Under the pieces are notes generated by a model. That model worked only from the letters and a program-made list of their open reading frames with translations, did no database searches and was not told the DNA's origin. Shown piece by piece: positions 52,862 to 62,018 of a stretch of 64,000 nt of DNA (positions are counted from its first letter, which is position 1; every line of letters begins with the position of its first letter). Origin of the DNA: Betaproteobacteria bacterium (GTDB lineage Bacteria; Pseudomonadota; Gammaproteobacteria; Burkholderiales; Casimicrobiaceae); the NCBI GenBank assembly GCA_013298695.1, contig JAAFIS010000010.1, forward strand, positions 1 to 64,000. The letters are read 5' to 3'. The position numbers and the translations under genes were made by a program.

Positions 52862-53608
52862 ATGAGTAATCCGCGAGAGCTCGCGCGAGTCCCGTGGCAA
52901 GCGCTTCAGTTTTATTCCACCGCGCCGTATCCGTGCAGCTATCTTGAGCGTCGCGTCGCGCGTTCACAAGTGGCGACCCCCGGGCATTTGATTGATTCAC
53001 AGGTCTACGGTGAATTACTGCGCGTTGGTTTTCGCCGCAGCGGCACCTTCGTCTATCGGCCGCATTGCGATGGCTGCAACGCTTGCACGCCGCTTCGCGT
53101 TGCGGTGCGCGAATTCACGCCGACGCGGAGCCAGCGCCGCGCCTGGGACAAACACCGCGCAGAACTCAGCGTTCGCTTTGTGCCGCTCGAATTTCGCCAC
53201 GAGCACTACGAGCTCTATCTGCGCTACCAACGGCTTCGTCACCACGGCGGCGGGATGGATCGCGATAGCCGTGAGCAGTACCAACACTTTCTGTTGCAAA
53301 GCCACGTCGACACCTTGCTCGCTGAGTTTCGCGACGATAAGGGCGAGCTGTTGATGGTGAGCTTGATTGATGTGCTGGTTGACGGGCTGTCAGCGGTGTA
53401 CACGTTCTACGAACCGACGAGGCGTGGCAGCTTGGGGACGTTTGGCGTGATGTGGCAACTCGATCTGGCGAAGCAGCACAACTTGCCGTATCTGTATCTC
53501 GGATACTGGATCGACGGCAGCAGCAAAATGGCGTATAAAAGTCAGTTTCGACCCTTTGAAACATTGATTGCTGGGGCCTGGCGCAGGGCCGAGCCGGCAA
53601 TCGCGTAA
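52862..53608 (+). CDS. bpt: Aspartate/glutamate leucyltransferase
   Basis: Conjugates Leu to N-terminal Asp or Glu, the second bacterial N-end-rule transferase. The 248 residues include the N-terminal [20 protein letters not shown], the Cys-rich [12 protein letters not shown] and [20 protein letters not shown], all typical of the ATE1-related Bpt family. A gap of 194 bp without visible gene or hairpin follows. Confidence 0.94.
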   Translation: MSNPRELARVPWQALQFYSTAPYPCSYLERRVARSQVATPGHLIDSQVYGELLRVGFRRSGTFVYRPHCDGCNACTPLRVAVREFTPTRSQRRAWDKHRAELSVRFVPLEFRHEHYELYLRYQRLRHHGGGMDRDSREQYQHFLLQSHVDTLLAEFRDDKGELLMVSLIDVLVDGLSAVYTFYEPTRRGSLGTFGVMWQLDLAKQHNLPYLYLGYWIDGSSKMAYKSQFRPFETLIAGAWRRAEPAIA

Positions 53609-53802
53609 ATTGCGCGTTGAGAGACGCTACGCATTCTTTTTGCCCGCGTAATATCGAACAGCTTTAACACTTTAGCGCCGGTTCCATTGGGCTCTACTGC
53701 GAAAAAAATCTGTTAGTGATAAATGCTGAGAAATCCCTCACCGCCCAATAAAAACTGCGCTACCGTGGGTAGGTTATTGTCGAATTACTCATAACTGTCC
53801 GG

Positions 53803-54885
53803 CTAGCGAGTCGGCTCTGCAAACACCGCACGGACGACAGAATTTGCGCTCAGCCACGCGCCTTCCACCCCCGCACTGTGATTCCAATCACCAATCATTC
53901 CGACGGCGCGGGTGGCGTCCCATGAAGACGCATGGTGCGTATCGATCGTCGGATCAAAGGTAGCGCTCGCGTTTGCGAAACGCCAGCGATGCGCAACGAC
54001 CGATTCAGGCGCAGGTGCACCCAGTTCTTTGAAGGCACGCATCAGCGCATCAACGACAAACTCTGGCGACGCTTCGAGATGTTGTGCACTCCACGCAGCT
54101 GATGCGTGAAGTACCCAGAGTTCAGCGCCGCTGCGTCCGGGTTTGGAGCGGTCGCAAACTGCAAGCTCGAGCGGAGAATTGTTTGTGCGCGCAGCATCAA
54201 ATGGCAGCGCGGTTGACGCTGCAAACCGCGCCATCACGGTCCAATCTGGAGCCATTTGCGCAGTCTCTGCGCGAGCGATGAAGTGATCTGGCACGCAGCC
54301 GCTGCTCGATTCCAACAAGGCCGCGGCTTGCGGCGCGGGCACCGCGAGGATCACCGCGTCGAACTCGGCGTGCGAGACACCATGCTCTTTAGTTTCCAGC
54401 GTCCACATCGCCCCGAATTTTTGAATGCGGGTGACCGTATGCTCAGCCAGAACGCGTGATTCGATCTCTTGCGCGAGGCGTTTGGCAATCGCATTCATGC
54501 TCGGAAAGCCCACGAAAATTTTCTCGAGCGGATTTTCCGCGAGCGCGTCTTGCTCCGACTGAACAGCGCGAACTTCCTGAAGTTTCCAGCGCGCCGCCCA
54601 CGGGCTTGCGAAGCCTTGTGCAACCCAGCGCGAAACTTCCGCTGAAAACTCGGGTGTGGTCGCGCTGAAAAACGGTGCGCCGTGGTCGCATTGCCACTCG
54701 CCGCTCGAATCGAGCATGTCGCCGCGTGATCGTCGGGTGCTCAGGCGGCCGCCAACGCCGCGCGATTTCTCAAACACGGAAACTTCCACGCCGCGATCCA
54801 TCAATTGCCGTGCTGCGGTGATGCCGGCAAGTCCCGCGCCGATGATCGCAATTTTTTTGGGTAAGGAAATGGGCGAGGGCGTCAA
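53803..54885 (-). CDS. FAD-dependent amine oxidase-like (renalase-type) protein
   Basis: 360 residues with the FAD-binding IAIIGAGLAGITAARQL, the GG-doublet-like SRGVGGRLSTRR and CDHGAPFFSATTPEFSAEV; the closing FAD segment is MIGDWNHSAGVEGAWLS. This matches bacterial renalase-like NAD(P)/FAD proteins that oxidise off-path NAD(P)H isomers or amines; the substrate is not certain. The start ATG is at 54883-54885. It stands alone on the minus strand. Confidence 0.85.
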   Translation of the reverse strand: MTPSPISLPKKIAIIGAGLAGITAARQLMDRGVEVSVFEKSRGVGGRLSTRRSRGDMLDSSGEWQCDHGAPFFSATTPEFSAEVSRWVAQGFASPWAARWKLQEVRAVQSEQDALAENPLEKIFVGFPSMNAIAKRLAQEIESRVLAEHTVTRIQKFGAMWTLETKEHGVSHAEFDAVILAVPAPQAAALLESSSGCVPDHFIARAETAQMAPDWTVMARFAASTALPFDAARTNNSPLELAVCDRSKPGRSGAELWVLHASAAWSAQHLEASPEFVVDALMRAFKELGAPAPESVVAHRWRFANASATFDPTIDTHHASSWDATRAVGMIGDWNHSAGVEGAWLSANSVVRAVFAEPTR

Positions 54886-54965
54886 GTGTCTTAGCAGCTG
54901 GTCGCGCCTGGCTCGTTTCCGAGTCGATCACGAGTCAGGAAAGTTAGTGGAAAAAGGCGGGAAGG

Positions 54966-55040
54966 TGGTGGACGGTGCAGGGTTTGAACCTGCGACCCCT
55001 GCCGTGTGAAGGCAGTGCTCTACCGCTGAGCTAACCGTCC
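54966..55040 (-). tRNA. tRNA-Val (anticodon CAC)
   Basis: A 75-nt cloverleaf on the minus strand with encoded CCA. The acceptor stem GGACGGT pairs with ACCGTCC, the D-arm reads AGCTCAGCGGTAGAGC, the anticodon stem CTGCC/GGCAG holds loop TTCACAC with CAC, and the T-arm contains GGTTCAAACC. CAC reads GUG codons (valine). Confidence 0.95.
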
Positions 55041-55181
55041 GACTTGCGAGATTGAAATTGTAGCAGCGCGATTTCCACCAGCATTTGCGCTCGGGCTGGC
55101 GCATTTCGAGGCACAATCGCGTCTTCTGATGTATCCACAGGAAACGGATCGCGCGGTGCGAGCCCGTGTGGCATCACTTTC

Positions 55182-55775
55182 ATGACTTCCGATTCAACCG
55201 ACAACTCTCATGCGCGCTCGGCGAGCGACGCCGAAATGAAAGCAACGCTTGCGTTGATTGCTACGGGCGATCAACAGGCGATGATCCGGTTTTACAAAGC
55301 TTTTGAGTCTCGCGTTTTTGCATTCTCAATGCGCCGCTTGTCGAATCCAGAAGAGGCGGAATCGGTGGTCGTTGAAACGATGTACGAAGTCTGGAAAGTG
55401 GCTAAGAATTTCAAAGGTGATAGCCGCGTTGAAACCTGGCTGCTCGGGATTGCCAAATACAAGTCGCTCGACAAGCTGCGAGCCCGCGATACCGAATCCG
55501 ACGACATTGATGATCACGCCGATAGCCTCGCGGACACTGCGCCGGGCGTTGAGCAACTCGTTTACGCGAAACAAGCGGCGCACGCGCTCTCAGAGTGCAT
55601 TGACGAGCTGCCGAAAGATCAAAGTGAGGCGCTGCACTTGGTGTATTTCGAGGGCGCGAGCGTAGAAGAGGTCAGCTTGGTGCAGGAAATTCCCTCGGGC
55701 ACCGTCAAAACGCGTCTGTTTCACGCGCGGAAGAAACTTAAAGACTGTTTGGAGAAACATGCTGTCGCGGTTTGA
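55182..55775 (+). CDS. ECF-type RNA polymerase sigma factor
   Basis: 197 residues. Region 2 is about 35-105 (RFYKAFESRVFAFSMRRL, with TWLLGIAKYKSLDKLRAR) and region 4 about 130-190 (LPKDQSEALHLVYFEGASV then SGTVKTRLFHARKKLKD). Regions 1 and 3 are missing, as is normal for ECF factors. A membrane-bound anti-sigma candidate and a secreted subtilase are encoded next, so this factor probably controls an envelope or protease response including its own operon. Confidence 0.92.
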   Translation: MTSDSTDNSHARSASDAEMKATLALIATGDQQAMIRFYKAFESRVFAFSMRRLSNPEEAESVVVETMYEVWKVAKNFKGDSRVETWLLGIAKYKSLDKLRARDTESDDIDDHADSLADTAPGVEQLVYAKQAAHALSECIDELPKDQSEALHLVYFEGASVEEVSLVQEIPSGTVKTRLFHARKKLKDCLEKHAVAV

Positions 55776-55836
55776 ACCGAACGTCGGCTCCTAACGACAA
55801 AGGGTTATACGCGGAAACTTTTATCCCGGAATCATC

Positions 55837-56493
55837 ATGGCAAGCATCTCTCTTCAAGAATTTCAGCAACGCGCCGAGCAAATACCGTTTCTCCTGAACG
55901 GAACGCTGCCCGCCGCTGATCGCGACGCTCTGCAGGCAGCCATTGCGGCTGAGCCCGCACTTGCGCGCGAAGTTGAATTGCACAAAGCAATTCGCGAAGC
56001 GGTGAACAACAGCGCTGCCGTGCCGCACCGCTCATCCCTGCCGCAGTTCCTTAACCGGCTTGCCGCTGAGTCACAGCGCGACGTCAATCTCGCTGAAAAC
56101 GTCAAACCGTTGCAACGCACGGTCACCCCGCTTGCGGGAGAAATCGCAAGTAGACGCGGATGGAAAATCGCGTTTGCGTTGGCTGCAAGCTTGGTGGTTA
56201 TTCAGGCGGCAGTGTTAGCGCCGCTACTCAAACAAACGTCGCCAACGCTGGAGCCGCTTTCAGGCGCTTCGGCGGCCGCAGCGAGCGCCAATCTCCAGTT
56301 AACGTTTAAACCCAACGCCACTGAGAAGCAAATGCGCGAGCTGTTGCGTGCTAACGGCGTGGAACTCGTCGCCGGGCCGTCGGCGCTCGGCGTGTATCAA
56401 GCCCGCGCGTCAAACGCGGCTTCCGCGGCGTCCCAGCTGAAAGCAAGCGGTATCGTCGACGAGGCATCAGCTTTAGGCGGAAAAGCTCAATAG
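55837..56493 (+). CDS. Membrane-anchored anti-sigma factor candidate with propeptide-like tail
   Basis: 218 residues: an acidic, helical cytoplasmic part (1-105, without a zinc-binding HxxxCxxC motif), one membrane helix (about 110-132, IAFALAASLVVIQAAVLAPLL) and a periplasmic tail (about 145-215, LTFKPNATEKQMRELLRANG then VYQARASNAASAASQL). The tail has the beta-alpha-beta rhythm of a subtilase propeptide or inhibitor-I9-like domain. It lies between an ECF sigma gene and a subtilase gene, which makes the anti-sigma call likely; the protease-inhibitor idea is inference. Confidence 0.72.
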   Translation: MASISLQEFQQRAEQIPFLLNGTLPAADRDALQAAIAAEPALAREVELHKAIREAVNNSAAVPHRSSLPQFLNRLAAESQRDVNLAENVKPLQRTVTPLAGEIASRRGWKIAFALAASLVVIQAAVLAPLLKQTSPTLEPLSGASAAAASANLQLTFKPNATEKQMRELLRANGVELVAGPSALGVYQARASNAASAASQLKASGIVDEASALGGKAQ

Positions 56494-56510
56494 TATTGGG
56501 TGAATGAAGC

Positions 56511-58586
56511 GTGAATGCCAATTCCGATAACAAGCGGTTACGACCGCTAAGCCTAGCGCTGGCGGCATTCTTCCTAAGTGGCTATGACGCAAAATCGGCT
56601 ACCGCGCCGCCGCCGAGCTCACCGCCGCTTTACGCGCCTGGAACCGACGCGCTGGCTCGCGCAAGTACGCTCTCAACGGCTGCCGCTGCGCAAAACGCGT
56701 TAGCGGAGCGGTGTCGGCGACTTATCGCTGCGGGAACGCCGCGCGCGCAGATGCCGCCGGAATGCATCCCGTTTTTAGCGCCAGCATCAGACACGGCTTC
56801 GTTCAAACCGCTGTTTACTTACGTTCCGCTGGTGATTCCTGCCGGAACGCTCCTTGCGCGTCCATCTGCAACGCCGCCAACGGCCGCACCATCGTCGTCA
56901 GTGCCGCCCGGGCCGAGTCCGGCTGATATTCGAAAGCGTTGCAACGATTTGCGCGACCGAGGAACGCCGCTGTCTCAACTCCCCACAGTCTGTCAGCAAT
57001 TCTTCGGCACAAATGCAGGCACGCCGCTCTGCCCGGATCCGACGGTGTACACCCACGTTCGTTTGATTCCGTGCCCCGCGCCGCCTCCGCCTGGAACGAA
57101 TCAACGGCCTTCAGGAAACCCGCCCGTCACGCCACCGTCGAGCACTCCCACGCGCCCGCCGGGAACAGCAACGCCGCCACCACAACCACCTTCTGTCGGG
57201 CAACGTCCGCCCGCACCACCCACGCCGCCACCGCCACCTGCGCCGTCGGTGCCACCAGCGCTGCCACCTGAGCTGCCGCCATCGCCTGTGCCGCCTGTCG
57301 TGCAGCCGCCTGCGCCTGTTCTGCCGCCATCGCCACCAGCGCCGGTAGTTCGCGCGCCCGCGTCACAAATTCCAACCGGCGGCGGCGGTGCAGCCGTTTC
57401 GCCGCTGTCGCTGCCGCCGCCGCGCCCGCCTGTTGCCTCTACCGCATCGCCGCCAGCTGCTGCCTCGCCTGCGGTTGATAACCAGGAATTCGAACCGGGC
57501 GAAGTCATCGTGTTCGCGCCGTATGCGCAAACTGCGCAGGGCGCGCTCGATGTCATCGCGCGCGCCGGTGGCACCGTGTTGCTGCAAGACTCGCTCACCG
57601 CGCTCGATGCTTTGCTAATTCGTGTTCGGGCGAACGATGGCGACGCGCCGAGGCTGGCGCAAATCCTTCGCGCGCAATTACCGCAGGCCAGTGTTGATTT
57701 GCACAGCCGCTTATTTCTGTTTCCACTTTCCGGCACGGGCAGCACTGGCAGCGCACCGCGACATTACGCACGTGCCATGTTGCAACTTCCCGCCAAACCT
57801 GCGCCGCTGCTGCGAGAAGTGCGCGTGGGCGTGATTGATTCGGGCGTCGAGCGGGTCAGCGCGTTGAGCTCTGGCGTTGCCGGTGAACGCAGCTTTTTGC
57901 CGAATGAAGCATCGCCCGCCGACAGCGTCCACGGTACGGCAGTTGCATCCCTCATCGCAGGGCAAGACGAGAGTACGGGCTTCGCCGGTGCTGCACCCGG
58001 TGCCAAACTCTACATCGCTCGTGCAATGAGCAATTTGCCCGACGGACGAAGCTACACCAACGCGGTGTCGGTATTGCAAGCGCTCAATTGGTTGCTCTCT
58101 GAGCAGGTGCCCATCGTCAACATGAGTTTGGGCGGTAAGGGCGATTCCACTCTCGCGCTCGGCATCGCACAAGCAATCGAGAAAGGTTTGATCGTGGTGG
58201 CTGCCGCGGGCAACAGCGGCCCGACGGGAAGCGCTTCGTTCCCAGCCGCACTACCCAACGTAATCGCGGTGACTGCGGTGGATGTTGAATCCAGCATTTA
58301 TGCGCAAGCCAATCGCGGCGAATACGTGATGATCTCGGCGCCAGGTGTTGACGTTTGGGCACCACAAGGCGCAAGCGGCCGCTACGTTTCTGGCACTTCG
58401 TTCGCGTCGGCTTGGGTAAGCGGGGCTCTAGCCTTGGTTGCGAGTCAAAGCAAAACAGCCAACCGCGCTACTTGGTCGCAAGCGTTGTGCAGAAGCGCGA
58501 AAGATCTGGGGCGAAGCGGTCGTGACACCGATTTTGGCTGCGGGCTTTTGCAGGTCGCTGCGTTTGCAGCAGCGATTGGCAACTAA
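56511..58586 (+). CDS. Secreted S8 (subtilisin-like) serine peptidase with Pro-rich linker
   Basis: 691 residues: a signal-like N-terminus (LALAAFFLSGYDAKS), two copies of a Cys-pair motif (residues 68-85 and 144-161), a Pro-rich linker (about 185-325), a propeptide-like domain (about 328-412, EFEPGEVIVFAP) and the catalytic domain with Asp in VGVIDSGVERV, His in VHGTAVASLIAG and Ser in SGTSFASAWVSG. The start is GTG at 56511. Where a lipoprotein would have a lipobox LSGC, this one reads LSGY. It sits 17 bp after the anti-sigma gene; probable target or effector of the same regulon. Confidence 0.88.
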   Translation: MNANSDNKRLRPLSLALAAFFLSGYDAKSATAPPPSSPPLYAPGTDALARASTLSTAAAAQNALAERCRRLIAAGTPRAQMPPECIPFLAPASDTASFKPLFTYVPLVIPAGTLLARPSATPPTAAPSSSVPPGPSPADIRKRCNDLRDRGTPLSQLPTVCQQFFGTNAGTPLCPDPTVYTHVRLIPCPAPPPPGTNQRPSGNPPVTPPSSTPTRPPGTATPPPQPPSVGQRPPAPPTPPPPPAPSVPPALPPELPPSPVPPVVQPPAPVLPPSPPAPVVRAPASQIPTGGGGAAVSPLSLPPPRPPVASTASPPAAASPAVDNQEFEPGEVIVFAPYAQTAQGALDVIARAGGTVLLQDSLTALDALLIRVRANDGDAPRLAQILRAQLPQASVDLHSRLFLFPLSGTGSTGSAPRHYARAMLQLPAKPAPLLREVRVGVIDSGVERVSALSSGVAGERSFLPNEASPADSVHGTAVASLIAGQDESTGFAGAAPGAKLYIARAMSNLPDGRSYTNAVSVLQALNWLLSEQVPIVNMSLGGKGDSTLALGIAQAIEKGLIVVAAAGNSGPTGSASFPAALPNVIAVTAVDVESSIYAQANRGEYVMISAPGVDVWAPQGASGRYVSGTSFASAWVSGALALVASQSKTANRATWSQALCRSAKDLGRSGRDTDFGCGLLQVAAFAAAIGN

Positions 58587-58708
58587 GTTTCCCGCGAGCC
58601 AGCTTCACGAATCGGATCAATCCACCGCTTTCGCCTCCATCGCCCGCTTCTATTTGGGGGAAGCGTTCAAAAGGATGAGCACCCGCTCTTCAATCTAAAT
58701 GACCGCGA

Positions 58709-58730
58709 CGCCCAATTAAGTGGGCGCTTT
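58709..58730 (+). terminator. Possible terminator between subtilase and FAD oxidoreductase genes
   Basis: CGCCCA-ATTAAG-TGGGCG followed by CTTTG, between convergent genes. The stem is only 6 bp and the T run short, so it may be weak. Confidence 0.4.
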
Positions 58731-58759
58731 GTTGAATGAACTGTTAGTTTGAGACAGTG

Positions 58760-59857
58760 CTATTCATATTTCGCCATCCAAGCGCGATCAATGCGGTCTT
58801 TCCACCGCCACGCCCACGCGCCAGTCAGCGCGAAACCGTTTCGTACGGCTATTGCGCGCTGTTCTCCTAAAGAAATGAGCGCGAGGGCAGCGGCTTTGTG
58901 ATCGTAGCTTTGCAGGTCGCCGCCACGAATGGCCCGACGTAAGTTTTCGTACAACACCGGGCCCTGGCGCACCGCAAACACGCCGGACTTTGGATAACTC
59001 GCTTTCGGGTTGCCCGCGCAATCACCAGCGGCAAACAAGTTCTTGTGACTTCGCGATTGCAAGCCGCTGTTGACCGCGATGCTGCCGTCGTCTGTCTTGG
59101 TGACTTCAATCTCAGCGATCAACGGCGCTGGAGCAGGTCCGGTCGCGAGCAGTGTGACTTGGCTCGGGATGAACTCGCCGCTGCTGAGCACCAATCGCGT
59201 CGGCTCGATCAACTGTACCGGCGTGCTCTCGCGCACCGTCACGCGCGCAGCAGCACAAGCCGCCAGCGCCGCCTTGCGCGCAGCGCGTGGCATGCCTTGC
59301 AACAGCACGCCGCCGCTCACGATACCGATTTTTTTTTCGGGAGCGCCGCGCCAACGATGCGCCAAACCCAGTGCAACCTCTAGCGCCGCCGCGCCGCCGC
59401 CAATGATTTGAATCGCGAGGGAAGACGAGCGGATCGCTTCGCGTTCGTTGATCGCGGTCAGCAACGCATCGATGGGTTTCACGGGAACGGTGTACGCGCC
59501 TGGCGACGCCGGAACACTGCGAGAAACGCTGCCGACATCAAACGACACGACATCGTAAAAATGGCGATCACCGGCTGCGGTGTACACGCGCTGCAGCGCC
59601 GGATCGACGTTGGTAATCGCAGCTTCAATAAAACGAACGCGCGCGCGCTGGCAAAGCGCCCACAGATTGACCTTTGCCTCGGCGGGTTGATAGTGACCGG
59701 CAATTACGCCTGGCACCATCCCGGAATACCAAACGCTCGGACTTGGGTCGAAGAGTGCGATATCGGCGTCGCCCAGTGGTTTTTCAGCCAGCAAACGCAG
59801 CACTTCGACATGCGCGTGTCCGCCGCCGACTAACAAAAGCGTTTTCTTGTCGCTCAT
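58760..59857 (-). CDS. FAD-dependent pyridine nucleotide-disulfide oxidoreductase (SelD-associated/NDH-2-like)
   Basis: 365 residues: LLVGGGHAHVEVLRLLAEKP at the N-terminus (a form seen in flavoproteins fused or linked to SelD), WYSGMVPGVIAGHYQPAEA, IIGGGAAALEVALGLAHRW for NAD(P)H and FAAGDCAGNP for FAD. No redox-active CxxxxC is seen in the FAD domain, so it is NDH-2-like rather than a disulfide reductase. No selD is adjacent. It overlaps prmB by 4 bp and is last in the pilU-prmB operon. Confidence 0.82.
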   Translation of the reverse strand: MSDKKTLLLVGGGHAHVEVLRLLAEKPLGDADIALFDPSPSVWYSGMVPGVIAGHYQPAEAKVNLWALCQRARVRFIEAAITNVDPALQRVYTAAGDRHFYDVVSFDVGSVSRSVPASPGAYTVPVKPIDALLTAINEREAIRSSSLAIQIIGGGAAALEVALGLAHRWRGAPEKKIGIVSGGVLLQGMPRAARKAALAACAAARVTVRESTPVQLIEPTRLVLSSGEFIPSQVTLLATGPAPAPLIAEIEVTKTDDGSIAVNSGLQSRSHKNLFAAGDCAGNPKASYPKSGVFAVRQGPVLYENLRRAIRGGDLQSYDHKAAALALISLGEQRAIAVRNGFALTGAWAWRWKDRIDRAWMAKYE

Positions 59858-60768
59858 ACGCTCAACAAATCATCCCGTCGCAACATGAAAACGCCATCTT
59901 CAGCGCCTTCGGTGACCAACCAGTTAAAAGCAAGTCGAGGAAATCTCGCCTCGACCAGCTCGCGATTGTGGCCCACGTCTACAAAGATTTGACCCTCGTC
60001 ATTAAGCATCATCGCTGCGGCGGCGAGCATCCGTTCAAGCACGTCACAACCGTCGCTGCCCGCAGCTAGCGCGAGCGCCGGTTCTTGCATAAATTCGCGC
60101 GGCAAATGCGCCATGCTGTCGTCGGTCACGTAAGGTGGATTCGAAACAATAACGTCGAACTTCTGTCCGGTCCAAGGCGCAAACAGATCGCCCTGGCGCA
60201 GATCAATAACGTCGTCGAGACCGTAGGCCGCGATATTGGTGTTGGCCACTGCAATCGCGTCTGGCGATACATCGCTTGCGAACACGTCTGCTTCCGCAAA
60301 AGCATCAGCCGCGATCACCGCTAAGCAACCCGAGCCTGTACACAGATCAAGTATCGAGGCGATTTCAACTTGGTCGGGCAACCACGGTGCAAGCCGATTC
60401 ACCAAGAGCTCGCCGAGGTAGGAGCGCGGTATCAAGACCCGTTCATCGACGCTGAATCGGTAGCCGAGTTGTTGAGTGAACCCCAGTAAATACGCGACCG
60501 GAATATGCTCAGTACAGCGACGCTTCAAAAGCGAAAACAGGAGTTGCTTTTCATCGTGCGCGAGTGCGTAAGCACGAAACTCGTCAAACGCATCCAGCGG
60601 CAGTGACAGCGCACCGAGCACCAAAAAACTGGCATCGTCAGTAGCGCTCGTGGTGCCTTGCCCGTACGCGACTTCGGCGCGCTCAAGGCTCGATACCGAG
60701 TATCGCCACCAATCGCCAATCGTCAATAGCTCAACAGGCACCGACGTCGGAAACGCCGTACCAATCAT
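59854..60768 (-). CDS. prmB: 50S ribosomal protein L3 glutamine methyltransferase
   Basis: SAM-dependent N5-methylation of a Gln in ribosomal protein L3. The 304 residues contain the HemK/PrmB markers: PVAYLLGFTQQLGYRF, LDLCTGSGCLAVIAA for SAM and the catalytic NPPYV. The N-terminal helical domain has the PrmB-type length. It overlaps pilU by 4 bp upstream and the FAD oxidoreductase gene by 4 bp downstream. Confidence 0.93.
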   Translation of the reverse strand: MIGTAFPTSVPVELLTIGDWWRYSVSSLERAEVAYGQGTTSATDDASFLVLGALSLPLDAFDEFRAYALAHDEKQLLFSLLKRRCTEHIPVAYLLGFTQQLGYRFSVDERVLIPRSYLGELLVNRLAPWLPDQVEIASILDLCTGSGCLAVIAADAFAEADVFASDVSPDAIAVANTNIAAYGLDDVIDLRQGDLFAPWTGQKFDVIVSNPPYVTDDSMAHLPREFMQEPALALAAGSDGCDVLERMLAAAAMMLNDEGQIFVDVGHNRELVEARFPRLAFNWLVTEGAEDGVFMLRRDDLLSV

Positions 60769-61922
60769 CGCGCCGTTTCAGCGGTGCGCTGTGGGCTGAG
60801 TTCAAACGATTCAAAGCTCGCCACAAAGCTTGATCGATCGCGGCTTGACGCAGTCGCTTGCGACTGTTGCGACTGATTGATGATCCACGCGAGGTTGGTC
60901 GGAGAATCGGCCGCAGCGAGCGCATCGTCGTAAGTGATTGCGCCGCTCAGATACAGCTTTGATAGCGCTTGCTCAAAGGTGCACGAGCCTTGCGTCAAGC
61001 TCTGCTCCATCGCTTCTTTCACTCGCGATAGATCGCCTTGCGCGATCATGTCGGCGACTAACTTGGTGTTGATGAGTACTTCAACCGCTGGTTGCAACAC
61101 GCCCTGCTTATTTTTCACGAGTCGCTGGCCGATGATCGCTTTGAGTCCGTAAGACAAGTCAGCGAGCAAACCGCTTCGCGCTTCTTGCGGGTACATGTTT
61201 ACGATGCGCGATAGCGCGTGGTAGCTGTTGGTCGCGTGTAGCGTTGAGAGGCACAAGTTGCCGGTGAGTGCGTGGGTGAGCGCATGTTGCATTACGTCTC
61301 GGGTGCGAATTTCACCAATCAAAAGGAGATCCGGCGCCTCACGCAACGCGTTGGCAAGCGCGTTGTCATAGCTTCGGGTATCGTGACCGACTTCGCGCTG
61401 ATTGACGACGCAACGCTTGTGGCGAATCAAATACTCAATCGGGTCTTCCATCGTAAGGATGTGACCGGTGGAATTTGAATTGCGGTGATCAATCATCGAC
61501 GCGAGCGACGTCGATTTGCCGGAGCCCGTTGAACCTACAACCAGAATCAAACCGCGACGCTCCATTGCCAGATCGAGCAGAATCGGCGGTAATTTCAACG
61601 TCTCAAATGCTGGAATTTTGCTGCGAATGTAGCGAACGACCATCGACACTGCGCCGCGTTGCCGCAAGATATTGATACGGAAATTTCCGTATTCAGGTTC
61701 GATGTGTGAGAGATTCATCTCCCAGTCGCGCTCGAAGCGGGAAATCTCATCTTCGCTCATCACCTCGTAGGCGATTTTCTTCGCGGTGGAAGCGTCAATG
61801 ACTTGAGTGGAGACCGGAAGCGTCTCGTTATTCACTTTCATGTGAATCGGCGCGCCAGCGGAAATGAACAAATCTGAGGCCTCGCGTTCGGCCATCAATT
61901 GCAGGAGTCGGGTGAGATACAT
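60765..61922 (-). CDS. pilU: Type IV pilus retraction ATPase, PilU type
   Basis: 385-residue PilT/PilU family motor helping pilus retraction. There are an N-terminal PAS-like part with EASDLFISAGAPIHMK, Walker A VGSTGSGKST, the Asp box LTMEDPIEYL, Walker B DLLLIGEIRTRD and the His box LSTLHATNS. The extended C-terminus past residue 345 and details such as RHKRCVVNQREVGHDT favour PilU over PilT; pilT itself is not in the window. First gene of the minus-strand operon with prmB. Confidence 0.92.
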   Translation of the reverse strand: MYLTRLLQLMAEREASDLFISAGAPIHMKVNNETLPVSTQVIDASTAKKIAYEVMSEDEISRFERDWEMNLSHIEPEYGNFRINILRQRGAVSMVVRYIRSKIPAFETLKLPPILLDLAMERRGLILVVGSTGSGKSTSLASMIDHRNSNSTGHILTMEDPIEYLIRHKRCVVNQREVGHDTRSYDNALANALREAPDLLLIGEIRTRDVMQHALTHALTGNLCLSTLHATNSYHALSRIVNMYPQEARSGLLADLSYGLKAIIGQRLVKNKQGVLQPAVEVLINTKLVADMIAQGDLSRVKEAMEQSLTQGSCTFEQALSKLYLSGAITYDDALAAADSPTNLAWIINQSQQSQATASSRDRSSFVASFESFELSPQRTAETAR

Positions 61923-62018
61923 AGGCAGGCGGTGCGCGAGGATTACGGAAATTGCTGAGAGAATAACGAGTTACGAGCAATAGCTCAAGTTGTTGATGCA
62001 CGTTTGTAAGGAACAGGT

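Noticed and set aside
54966-55040. tRNA-Val as an attachment site of a mobile element
   Set aside because: No repeat of its 3' end was noticed in the flanks and no integrase is near.
57101-57745. 214-codon minus-strand frame rich in Gly
   Set aside because: It is the mirror of the Pro-rich linker of the subtilase; the Gly runs come only from reading Pro codons backwards.
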